Of a stretch of 64,000 nucleotides of DNA, positions 57,229 through 64,000 are shown one piece after another. The position numbers were made by a program, and so were the translations under genes. Source of the stretch: Martinezella multihospitum (GTDB taxonomy: Bacteria > Pseudomonadota > Alphaproteobacteria > Rhizobiales > Rhizobiaceae). How positions within the stretch are numbered: position 1 is the first letter of the stretch; the number at the start of each line of letters is the position of its first letter. Where the stretch lies: positions 1 through 64,000 of the forward strand of contig NZ_FMAG01000003.1 of the NCBI RefSeq assembly GCF_900094585.1, in the 5' to 3' direction. Under the pieces are notes generated by a model, which saw nothing but the letters and a program-made list of their open reading frames with translations, ran no database searches and had not been told where the DNA came from.

Positions 57229-57935
57229 GCTGCGCGGCGTTCTTTCTCGATCTCGGCATAAGCCGCATTCAGAGCCGCCATGCGTTCGTTCGCGATGGCA
57301 TGGAACTCTTCCGGCACCCCACGCGAAACGAGGCGATCCGGATGGTTCTCGTAGACGAGGCCATGGTAGCGGCGGCGGATCGTCGGGAAATCGTCCTGGC
57401 GCGAGACGCCGAGCACCTTGTAGGGATCGCGGCCGCCAACGTTCACATGGCGGGCCATGATCTGCTCGAACCGCTCCTCGCTCATATGGAAAATCTCGGC
57501 GACATGCTGAAGGAAATCCATTTCCTTCTCATGGATCAGGCCGTCGGCCTTGGCGATATGAAAAAGACCGTCGAGTACGTCTTCCAGCACCGGGCAATTC
57601 TTCGTGCAGGTCTCGCAAAGGGAGGACAGCCGCTCCGCATAGGCTTCGTAGCCGGCCACATCCTGGCGCGCCAAATTATAAAGACGGGCGACATTTTTCG
57701 CCTGATCGGGCGGAAATTCGAAGATCTCGCGAAACGCATTGACCTCGTTTTCCGTCACCACGCCGTCCGCTTTCGCCATTTTGGCGGAAAGAGCGATTAT
57801 GGCGACGGAAAATGCCACCTTGCGGCGTGTTTCCGGATCGCCTTCGAAGACGGTGCGAATAGCCTCGACCACCGCCGACAGGGCATTGCCGGCAGTGCTA
57901 CCGATAGCATTCAGCAATTTTTCCCAGAACGACAT
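57225..57935 (-). CDS. DjlA-like co-chaperone (TerB plus J domain)
   Basis: This 236-residue protein has a TerB-like helical domain (about 40-150; VAFSVAIIALSAKMAKADGVVTENEV, with acidic metal-site residues) and a C-terminal J domain (about 166-232). The DnaK-stimulating HPD motif is intact in RRRYHGLVYENHPDRL. Unlike E. coli DjlA it lacks a clear N-terminal transmembrane helix. It is translationally coupled to the amidase gene (4-base overlap), a pairing found in other rhizobia. The link between the two functions is unknown. Confidence 0.9.
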   Translation of the reverse strand: MSFWEKLLNAIGSTAGNALSAVVEAIRTVFEGDPETRRKVAFSVAIIALSAKMAKADGVVTENEVNAFREIFEFPPDQAKNVARLYNLARQDVAGYEAYAERLSSLCETCTKNCPVLEDVLDGLFHIAKADGLIHEKEMDFLQHVAEIFHMSEERFEQIMARHVNVGGRDPYKVLGVSRQDDFPTIRRRYHGLVYENHPDRLVSRGVPEEFHAIANERMAALNAAYAEIEKERRAA

Positions 57936-58210
57936 GCCGGTCTCTATATCCTACTGAAACAGTAGAACACCTTGATCAAATAATGCCTATCAATGCAAGC
58001 AGTCCATTCGTCGCAAGCCCGAAAACACTTTTCACAATTTGGTAATGATGCTGCACATGCGAACTGTCGTCCAATCGCCCTCGCCCGGCTTTCGAAGACG
58101 AGACAAACCGCCGTTTTCTTAAATTCTTTACTTTACACCCTTGCCTGCCTGTCGCATCCATTCCACCGCAACCAATGAAATGAAGCAGCTTGCCTGCAAG
58201 GAGGATCCCC
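57936..58210. promoter_or_regulatory. Divergent region between the DjlA-like gene and PPi-PFK
   Basis: These 275 bases carry two divergent promoters. A perfect dyad CTACTG-AAA-CAGTAG (57951-57965) lies 16 bases before the DjlA-like start, in its leader. AAGGAGGA at 58198-58205 is the strong ribosome binding site of the PPi-PFK gene. Confidence 0.45.
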
Positions 58211-59422
58211 ATGGCCAAACAGAAAGTCGCAATGCTCACTGCCGGTGGATTGGCGCCCTGCCTTTCGTCTGCCGTTGGGGGGCTGATCCAGCGTTATAGC
58301 GATGTGGCGCCCGATCTCGACATGATAGCCTATCGTTCCGGCTATCAGGGGGTTCTGCTGGGTGACAGCATCGAGGTGACGCAGGCCATGCGAGAAAAGG
58401 CTTATCTGCTGCATCGCTATGGCGGCTCGCCGATCGGCAACAGCCGCGTCAAGCTCACCAACATCGCAGACTGCGTCAAGCGCGGCCTGGTCAAGGAAGG
58501 CGAAAACCCGCTGCGCGTCGCTGCCGAGCGACTGGCCTCCGACGGCGTGACTATCCTTCACACGATCGGCGGCGACGATACCAATACGACAGCGGCCGAT
58601 CTTGCAGCCTATCTTGGCGCCAACGGCTATGATCTGACCGTCGTCGGCCTGCCGAAGACTGTTGATAACGACGTCGTGCCGATCCGCCAGTCCCTCGGTG
58701 CCTGGACGGCCGCCGAAGTCGGCGCGCACTTCTTCGACAATGTCAGCAATGAACAAACCGCAGCACCGAAAACGCTCGTCATTCATGAAGTCATGGGTCG
58801 CCACTGTGGCTGGCTGACGGCGGCAACCGCGCGCGCCTATATCCAGAAGAGCGGCGCGAACGAATATGTCGAAGGCTTCATGATGAATGCCGAGATGAAG
58901 GGCATCGACGGCCTCTATCTTCCGGAAATGGCATTCGATATCGAGGCGGAAGGCGAGCGCCTGCGCAATATCATGGAGAAGACCGGCCAGGTGACGCTTT
59001 TCGTATCGGAAGGCGCCGGCCTCGACGCCATCGTCGCCGAGCGGGAAGCCTCCGGCGAAGCCGTCAAGCGCGACGCCTTCGGGCACGTAAAGATCGATAC
59101 GATCAATGTCGGCGGCTGGTTCCAGAAGCAATTCGCAGCGATCATCGGTGCAGAACGCTCCATGGTGCAGAAATCGGGCTATTTCGCACGCTCTGCCCCC
59201 GCAAACGGCGAGGACCTCCGCCTGATTCAGGGCATGGTCGACCTCGCGGTGGAAAGTGCCCTCAATAAGGTGTCCGGCGTCACGGGACATGATGAAGGTC
59301 AGGGCGGCAAGCTGCGCGTCATCGAATTCCCGCGCATCAAGGGCGGCAAGGCTTTCGATATCTCCACTCCCTGGTTCGCCGAAGTCATGGACCATATCGG
59401 GCAGAAATACTCACAAGCCTGA
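58211..59422 (+). CDS. pfp: Pyrophosphate--fructose 6-phosphate 1-phosphotransferase
   Basis: This 403-residue enzyme phosphorylates fructose 6-phosphate with PPi and works in both glycolysis and gluconeogenesis. Motifs: GGDDT at 120-124 (the second Asp blocks ATP and marks PPi use, where ATP enzymes have GGDGS), GLPKTVDND at 146-154 (Lys149 is the PPi-type residue), and MGRHCGWLTAATA for substrate. ATG at 58211 is set by AAGGAGGA; the frame opens at 58190 without support. Rhizobia usually lack ATP-PFK and rely on the Entner-Doudoroff route, so this is probably their only PFK. Confidence 0.94.
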   Translation: MAKQKVAMLTAGGLAPCLSSAVGGLIQRYSDVAPDLDMIAYRSGYQGVLLGDSIEVTQAMREKAYLLHRYGGSPIGNSRVKLTNIADCVKRGLVKEGENPLRVAAERLASDGVTILHTIGGDDTNTTAADLAAYLGANGYDLTVVGLPKTVDNDVVPIRQSLGAWTAAEVGAHFFDNVSNEQTAAPKTLVIHEVMGRHCGWLTAATARAYIQKSGANEYVEGFMMNAEMKGIDGLYLPEMAFDIEAEGERLRNIMEKTGQVTLFVSEGAGLDAIVAEREASGEAVKRDAFGHVKIDTINVGGWFQKQFAAIIGAERSMVQKSGYFARSAPANGEDLRLIQGMVDLAVESALNKVSGVTGHDEGQGGKLRVIEFPRIKGGKAFDISTPWFAEVMDHIGQKYSQA

Positions 59423-59480
59423 CCGATCGGTGATCAATCGGACCGATCTGCGATCAATCGGCCTAATCGGTGGTCAATCC
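59421..59480. repeat. Three degenerate 20-bp tandem repeats at the pfp 3' end
   Basis: The units start at 59421, 59441 and 59461. Units 1 and 2 differ at 2 of 20 positions, and unit 3 differs from unit 1 at 5. Each has the form G(A/C)C(C/T)(G/A)ATC(G/T)G(T/C)G(A/G)TCAATC(G/C). The first starts at the pfp stop codon. They lead directly into the hairpin at 59473-59507. Confidence 0.75.
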
Positions 59481-59507
59481 GCCTGATTGACAATCAGGCG
59501 GATTGAC
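59473..59507. repeat. Perfect 16-bp inverted repeat after the tandem repeats
   Basis: GTCAATCCGCCTGATT (59473-59488) and its exact complement (59492-59507) are separated by 3 bases. No T-run follows on either strand, so it is not a standard intrinsic terminator, though it could stabilise the pfp mRNA 3' end. Confidence 0.8.
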
Positions 59508-59562
59508 GGATCGCAAATCCAATGTCTTTGCTGGCGGCGGAAGAGGAATAGAGGAGGATTCT

Positions 59563-60198
59563 ATGTCCATCGAAACCTGGCTCGCTTTCGCCGCCGCGTC
59601 CTGCATCATGCTGGCCATACCGGGTCCGACCATTCTCCTTGTCATATCCTATGCGCTCGGCCACGGCCGCAAGACAGCCCTGGCAACGGTGACGGGCGTC
59701 ACGCTTGGCGATTTCACGGCAATGACCGCATCGCTCGCCGGTCTCGGCGCGCTCCTCGCCACATCAGCGACACTATTCACGATTCTTAAGCTGATCGGCG
59801 CGGCCTACCTCGTTTTCCTCGGAATCAAGCTCTGGAGAGCCCCGATTGTGACGGGTCCTCTAGGCGACAATGACAATCTCCCAGAGGAAAAACCGTTAAA
59901 AATTCTCTTACACGCTTATGTTGTAACGGCACTCAACCCGAAGAGCATCGTCTTCTTCGTTGCGTTCGTTCCGCAATTTCTCGACATGTCGAAGCCATTT
60001 CTTCAGCAAACGCTTATTCTAGAGGCAACTTTCCTCACTTTGGCGGCCTTGAACTCGCTTATTTACGTATTCGTCGCCGACATGGCACGTGGCTTCATTC
60101 GCAAGGCAAGCGTGCAACGCGCCGTTAACAGAACGGGCGGAACCTTGTTGATTGCGGCCGGCGCAGTGACCGCTGGATACCGCCGGATGGCCGCCTGA
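59563..60198 (+). CDS. LysE-family exporter (RhtB type)
   Basis: This 211-residue inner-membrane protein has six transmembrane helices. The LysE/RhtB pattern is clear: FAAASCIMLAIPGPTILLVISYALGHGRKTAL, VTGVTLGDFTAMTASLAGLGALL, AAYLVFLGIKLWR, and LNPKSIVFFVAFVPQFLD. Such proteins export amino acids or derivatives; the substrate is unknown. ATG at 59563 has GAGGAGGA upstream. It follows the repeat and hairpin region after pfp. Confidence 0.92.
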   Translation: MSIETWLAFAAASCIMLAIPGPTILLVISYALGHGRKTALATVTGVTLGDFTAMTASLAGLGALLATSATLFTILKLIGAAYLVFLGIKLWRAPIVTGPLGDNDNLPEEKPLKILLHAYVVTALNPKSIVFFVAFVPQFLDMSKPFLQQTLILEATFLTLAALNSLIYVFVADMARGFIRKASVQRAVNRTGGTLLIAAGAVTAGYRRMAA

Positions 60199-60258
60199 GG
60201 CGGTGCAGGGTTGCGGGGCGATCACGGATAGGTTAATGGGGATTCATAATTTTATCGA

Positions 60259-60294
60259 TCCTGTGACCGAATTTGGCGGTCCTGTGGCCGAATT
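60259..60294 (+). repeat. Two 15-bp direct repeats, 21-bp period, upstream of a transglycosylase gene
   Basis: TCCTGTGACCGAATT (60259-60273) and TCCTGTGGCCGAATT (60280-60294) differ at one base and lie on the same face of the helix, 39 bases before the start at 60333. They could be sites for a dimeric regulator. Confidence 0.5.
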
Positions 60295-60332
60295 GCATCG
60301 AAATTAGGTTTGGTTTTTTCGAAAGTGACAGA

Positions 60333-61493
60333 ATGGTAACGATCGGATTTCCCAGCCTGAAGCGCAGCGTTGCCTTATCGGCAGTGATGTGCGGCGCTCT
60401 CGCCGGGTGCGCAAGCACTCAGCAGCAGACGTCTCAGGCAGAACTCCCGTCGGCACACGCCAACGTGCCGCATCCGAATACGACCCTGACCGCAACTGGC
60501 GCAGCTGCGCCCGCAGGCGCCGCGATGGTCGCGGCAGCGCCGGGCTTCATCGGCCCGCAACAGCCGCAACAAATAGTCATGGCAAAGTCCGGTCGCCTTG
60601 TTCCGGGCACTGCAAACGTGGCAGCTGCAGCGGTAAGCCAGCAGCAGATGGATGCCGCACAGGGACGCTTCGGCACGCCTGTCGCGAACGCTGCCAATCA
60701 GGGAACGGCCGCAATCGCTGCAGCAACGGGCGCCCCCGCCGGCAGCACGTCTACCGCAGCGGCCTATGCAGCATCCGACGTGCCCCTGGTGCCTTCCGTG
60801 GTCGCAATCCCCATGCCCAATCCGGCGCGTCCGGGCGATGCTGCCCTCACGCCGGTTTCCGCATCCGTGGCTCAGAGCGAGCCGACCATTCCGATGACAT
60901 CGGATGTCGCTGCCATTCAGGTTGCCGTCCCGACGCCGCGTCCGGATTCGATGGCACAGGCAGAGGTCGCCTTCGCCACCCCCGCCCAGATCGGCGTTCA
61001 GCGCTATGCTGATAACCGCATGCATTATGACTTCAATTTCGACAGCAGTGGCCCGACGGTCGTTCCCGCTGTCATGACCACCACCAACACTCCGAATTAC
61101 GATTCCGACGTCCCGGCTGCGGAAAAGAGCTACGTAACCAAGCTCATTCAGAAATACGCCAAGATCTACGAAATTCCGGAATCCCTGATCCATCGCGTCG
61201 TTCATCGCGAAAGCCGCTATAATCCGAAGGCTTATAATCGCGCCGGCTACTTCGGCCTGATGCAGATCAAGTACAATACGGCCAAATCCATGGGCTACGA
61301 AGGCCCGGCATCTGGCCTCCTTGATGCCGAAACCAACATCAAATATGCCGCCAAATATCTGCGCGGCGCCTGGATGACGGCGGACAGCAAGGCTCAGAAC
61401 AAGGAAGCCAACGCCGTCCAACTCTACGCCCGTGGCTACTATTACGACGCCAAGCGCAAGGGCCTGACGGACGTCGCCAACGGCAATTACTGA
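60333..61493 (+). CDS. Lipoprotein lytic transglycosylase (SLT domain)
   Basis: This 386-residue protein has a lipoprotein signal with lipobox LAGC (Cys26). A low-complexity Ala/Gln/Pro/Thr-rich region of about 230 residues follows, then a C-terminal SLT domain. The catalytic Glu293 is in HRVVHRESRYNPKAYNRAGYFGLMQIK, followed by GLLDAETNIKYAAKYLRGAW. It should sit at the inner leaflet of the outer membrane and cut peptidoglycan. ATG at 60333 gives the signal peptide; an upstream frame to 60273 is unlikely. Confidence 0.9.
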   Translation: MVTIGFPSLKRSVALSAVMCGALAGCASTQQQTSQAELPSAHANVPHPNTTLTATGAAAPAGAAMVAAAPGFIGPQQPQQIVMAKSGRLVPGTANVAAAAVSQQQMDAAQGRFGTPVANAANQGTAAIAAATGAPAGSTSTAAAYAASDVPLVPSVVAIPMPNPARPGDAALTPVSASVAQSEPTIPMTSDVAAIQVAVPTPRPDSMAQAEVAFATPAQIGVQRYADNRMHYDFNFDSSGPTVVPAVMTTTNTPNYDSDVPAAEKSYVTKLIQKYAKIYEIPESLIHRVVHRESRYNPKAYNRAGYFGLMQIKYNTAKSMGYEGPASGLLDAETNIKYAAKYLRGAWMTADSKAQNKEANAVQLYARGYYYDAKRKGLTDVANGNY

Positions 61494-61514
61494 TTTTTAC
61501 CAAAACCTTATGAG

Positions 61515-61545
61515 AAGCCGGCCTACTTCGTGGCCGGCTTTATTG
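61515..61545. terminator. Bidirectional terminator between transglycosylase and hydrolase genes
   Basis: AAGCCGGCC and GGCCGGCTT form a 9-bp stem with an 8-base loop. On the plus strand TATTG follows, and on the minus strand CTCATAAGG. The stop codon of the minus-strand hydrolase lies inside the hairpin. Confidence 0.8.
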
Positions 61546-62911
61546 TATCCATGATCCGCTTCACCAGGATTTGTGGTCGATAATCCGCCCAGGTCGGCGT
61601 CAACCCCATCCGCACGACAACGAGATTGGCCGACGGGACGATTGCGATCGTCTGGCCATCGTGACCGGTCATCCAGAAGGTATCCGCAGGCAGGCCAAAT
61701 TGTGCGTTGGAGCCGCCGGGGCCTGCAAGCCAGGCCTGAACCTGCGAGTAAACGCCCTCGGAAGCCTTCGTCGGCGTGCGCATGGCACCGACGAAACCTT
61801 CCGGCAGCAGGCGGTGCCCATTCCAGACGCCGTCCTGCAGCAGAAAGAGACCGAAGCGCGCCCAGTCTCGGGCGTTGGCATAGAGGTAGGAGCTGCCGAC
61901 GAAGGTCCCGCGTTCATCGGCCTCGAAAACGGCACTGTACATGCCGAGAGGCCCGAAAAGCGCCTCGCGAGGATAGGAGATGGCAGCGCTCAGATTGGGC
62001 AGGCGGTTCATCCAGAGGCGCGAAAGCAGCGCTGCCGTACCGCTGGAATAGCTGAAACGCTCGCCGGGCGCAGCCAATTGATGCGCATCGGCTGCGATAC
62101 CGGTCACATCCGGATCGAGATAGAGCATGCGGGTGACATCAGACACGGTGCCATAGGACTCGTTGAAGGCAAGGCCGCTTTCCATGGCGAGAAGATCGCT
62201 GAGCTTGATATCCTTGCGTGAGTCCACGCCCCATTGCGGCAGAAGATTCTGATCGTCGAAGGACATGCGCCCCGCCAGCATGAGACGCCCGATGATGGCG
62301 GCATTGACCGTCTTGGTCATCGACCAACCTATCAGCGGCGTTGCCTTGCTGAAGCCGTCGCCATAGGTCTCGGCGACGATGCGCCCGTCCTTGACGACAA
62401 CGATCGCGCGCATGGCAGGGCCGGCAAGATCCGAGTTCGATACGATATTGGCAAGCTTCGTCCCCGCGTCGTCCTGACCAAGGTTTACCGTATCCCCATC
62501 CGGCCACACAGCATCGCTCTTCGGCGCCTTGACCTTGTTGAGGAAGACGGCGCTGCGGGCCGCCTGCAGATCGCCGTCTGGCACCAGCGCGCAGCCGAGC
62601 GCCCCGCGATAGAGCGCGCGGTTCGGCGCAAACAGTCCAAGGAAGCGGGCCGTGACCACGCCCTCATCCCGGTCGACATAGACGCGAATGAGCTTCAATG
62701 CCGGATTGCCGGGAGCCTGCACATCCTCCTCCATCACCCTGTCCGGGTCTCGTTTGGCCACGAACGTATTGGAGCAGACGATCTTTGCCGCGTAGCCATC
62801 GCCAACCTTCAGCAATTCCGGCGGATAAACAGAGAGCCAGACGGCTCCGCCGGCGACAATGATCAGCAGCAAAACAACCAGAGCCCCGATCACTCTCGAT
62901 ATCAAACGCAT
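61523..62911 (-). CDS. Serine hydrolase with beta-lactamase fold
   Basis: This 462-residue protein has an N-terminal membrane anchor (about 5-30), a novel-looking N-terminal stretch of about 130 residues and a class C beta-lactamase/DD-peptidase-like domain. The active-site SxxK is in LIGWSMTKTVNAAIIGRLML, the Tyr motif in FSYSSGTAALLSRLW, and a late GHDGQTIAIVPSANLVVVRMG stands for the third motif. It resembles 6-aminohexanoate-dimer hydrolase-like and EstB-like proteins. It may be an esterase or peptidase in the periplasm; true beta-lactamase activity is not implied. Confidence 0.85.
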   Translation of the reverse strand: MRLISRVIGALVVLLLIIVAGGAVWLSVYPPELLKVGDGYAAKIVCSNTFVAKRDPDRVMEEDVQAPGNPALKLIRVYVDRDEGVVTARFLGLFAPNRALYRGALGCALVPDGDLQAARSAVFLNKVKAPKSDAVWPDGDTVNLGQDDAGTKLANIVSNSDLAGPAMRAIVVVKDGRIVAETYGDGFSKATPLIGWSMTKTVNAAIIGRLMLAGRMSFDDQNLLPQWGVDSRKDIKLSDLLAMESGLAFNESYGTVSDVTRMLYLDPDVTGIAADAHQLAAPGERFSYSSGTAALLSRLWMNRLPNLSAAISYPREALFGPLGMYSAVFEADERGTFVGSSYLYANARDWARFGLFLLQDGVWNGHRLLPEGFVGAMRTPTKASEGVYSQVQAWLAGPGGSNAQFGLPADTFWMTGHDGQTIAIVPSANLVVVRMGLTPTWADYRPQILVKRIMDTIKPATK

Positions 62912-63103
62912 ATTACATACCCTCCAGAAAGGTAGGCGGAGACAATCAGGAAACGCAGCAAGATGAAAGACCTATGATGGTCAGGGCTCCTTAAATATGT
63001 GCAAGGATGCTTTTCCGCCGGATCTGCCAACAGCCCGCGTCATCAGACTGTAGCATTGCCGGGTTACACGCCCTGAACTTCACAAATCGGTGACAAGACT
63101 CAG
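62912..63103. promoter_or_regulatory. Divergent promoter region before btaA
   Basis: These 192 bases lie between the divergent hydrolase gene and btaA. They include the Pho-box-like sequence at 63037-63054. No other motif was found. Confidence 0.5.
63037..63054 (+). promoter_or_regulatory. Candidate Pho box upstream of btaA
   Basis: GCGTCAT-CAGA-CTGTAGC matches the PhoB consensus CTGTCAT-N4-CTGTCAC at 10 of 14 core positions with the correct 11-bp repeat. It lies 50 bases before the btaA start. Betaine lipid genes are PhoB-controlled in Sinorhizobium meliloti. Confidence 0.5.
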
Positions 63104-64000
63104 ATGACGGAATTCGCCCCGGATGCCGGTCTCCAAAAGAACCGGAAACTCAAGGACGCTCTGCTGCAGCACAAGGCACTGTCAAAAGCGGGCCTTTCCG
63201 AGCGCTTGTTCGGCATGTTGTTTTCCGGCCTTGTCTATCCGCAGATTTGGGAAGATCCGGATATCGATATGGAGGCGATGGAGCTGCAGGCGCATCATCG
63301 CATCGTCACCATCGGTTCGGGCGGCTGCAACATGCTTGCCTACCTCTCGCAAAATCCCGCATCTATCGATGTCGTCGATCTCAATCGACACCACATCGCA
63401 CTGAACAAGCTGAAGCTTGCCGCCTTCCGCCTGCTTCCCGGTCATACGGACCTGGTGCGCTTCTTCGGGACGCCCGACATTGCGGCCAATAGCCAGGCCT
63501 ACGACCAGTTCATCGCGCCGCGCCTCGACACGGCAACGGCTGACTACTGGGACGGTCGCGACCTCTATGGCCGCCGCCGCATCACGGTCTTCAACCGCAA
63601 TATCTACAAGACAGGCCTTCTCGGCCGGTTTATCGGCGCCGCCCATATACTGGCACGCCTGCACGGCGTTCGCCTCGACAAGATGACGGAAGCCCGCACC
63701 ATGCGCGAGCAGCGTCAGTTCTTCGAAGAAGAAATCGCTCCGATCTTCGACAAGCGGGCGGTCCGCTGGCTGCTCGGCCGCAAGAGCTCGCTTTTCGGCC
63801 TCGGCATCCCGCCGCAGCAATATGACGAACTTGCAAGCCTTGCCGGTGACGATTCCATTTCCGCCGTGCTGAAACACCGCCTGGAAAAGCTCGCCTGTCA
63901 CTTCCCCATGCGCGACAATTACTTTGCCTGGCAGGCATTCTCGCGCCGCTATGCAGCCCAGCATCAAGGCCCGCTGCCGACCTATCTCAAACCCGAGCAC
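63104..64000 (+). CDS. btaA: S-adenosylmethionine--diacylglycerol 3-amino-3-carboxypropyltransferase (5' part)
   Basis: These are the first 299 residues; the gene runs off the window (the full protein is a little over 400 residues). BtaA moves the aminocarboxypropyl group of SAM to diacylglycerol, the first step to the betaine lipid DGTS, which replaces phospholipids under phosphate starvation. Family blocks: LFSGLVYPQIWEDPDIDMEAM, IVTIGSGGCNMLAYLSQNPASIDVVDLNRHH (SAM site), and a large DUF3419 region. ATG at 63104 is the first start with this N-terminus. btaB, the N-methyltransferase gene, is expected beyond the edge. Confidence 0.9.
   Translation, partial: MTEFAPDAGLQKNRKLKDALLQHKALSKAGLSERLFGMLFSGLVYPQIWEDPDIDMEAMELQAHHRIVTIGSGGCNMLAYLSQNPASIDVVDLNRHHIALNKLKLAAFRLLPGHTDLVRFFGTPDIAANSQAYDQFIAPRLDTATADYWDGRDLYGRRRITVFNRNIYKTGLLGRFIGAAHILARLHGVRLDKMTEARTMREQRQFFEEEIAPIFDKRAVRWLLGRKSSLFGLGIPPQQYDELASLAGDDSISAVLKHRLEKLACHFPMRDNYFAWQAFSRRYAAQHQGPLPTYLKPEH

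Noticed and set aside
58133..59395. 420-codon minus-strand frame over the PPi-PFK gene
   Set aside because: It is antisense to pfp, which has clear motifs and a strong ribosome binding site.

Overview
The window looks like a chromosomal segment of a Rhizobium-type alphaproteobacterium (Rhizobiaceae). The evidence is the gene content and order of a complete division and cell wall (dcw) cluster from mraZ to ftsZ-lpxC-bamD-recN, an FtsZ with the very long C-terminal linker typical of rhizobia, a betaine-lipid gene (btaA) at the right edge, a PPi-dependent phosphofructokinase, and rhizobial-type palindromic repeats. This assignment rests on recognising protein families, not on a database search.

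Layout. 1-1050: one intact IS630-family insertion sequence with a frameshifted transposase. 1.2-10.2 kb: an accessory and metabolic stretch (GIY-YIG protein, HxlR regulator with divergent GST, SDR with divergent TetR, hexose transporter, nicotinamidase, glycosyltransferase convergent with a polysaccharide flippase, LysR regulator). 10.2-16.4 kb: an SDR-like protein without the catalytic Tyr/Lys, the pantothenate pair panC-panB, a DUF2164 protein, the branched-chain amino acid exporter azlC-azlD, and aminopeptidase P. 16.7-17.0 kb: a small Arg-rich ORF followed by a compact, highly structured small-RNA candidate that displays two anti-Shine-Dalgarno loops. 17.0-23.3 kb: prmA, a flavin monooxygenase, a SCO copper chaperone, cheW, creA, an ArsR/SRPBCC pair and a GNAT.

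23.3-53.5 kb is the core, read almost wholly on the minus strand. In transcription order it runs mraZ, rsmH, ftsL, ftsI, murE, murF, mraY, murD, ftsW, a 62-codon bridging ORF, murG, murC, murB, then a break (MHS transporter and aquaporin), then ddlB, ftsQ, ftsA, ftsZ, lpxC, bamD, recN, a second break (hexapeptide acyltransferase and CDP-diacylglycerol pyrophosphatase), and ligA. Many genes overlap by 1-4 bases, which implies translational coupling. Together they make UDP-MurNAc-pentapeptide, lipid I and lipid II, build the divisome, start lipid A synthesis and assemble outer-membrane proteins. The promoter region of mraZ carries four TGGG repeats at exact 10-bp spacing (a likely MraZ box). The ddlB promoter region carries a near-consensus CtrA half-site pair and several GANTC sites.

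53.9-64 kb: RNase P RNA, a DadA-like oxidase, two lytic transglycosylases, an AmpD-type amidase coupled to a DjlA-like co-chaperone, PPi-phosphofructokinase, a LysE exporter, a beta-lactamase-fold hydrolase, and the 5' part of btaA, cut by the window end. There is no rRNA, tRNA, CRISPR array or prophage. The most interesting items are the double anti-SD small RNA, the MraZ-box array, the 62-codon ftsW-murG bridge, the SDR without its catalytic pair, and the tandem 20-mer array with a perfect hairpin after the PPi-PFK gene.
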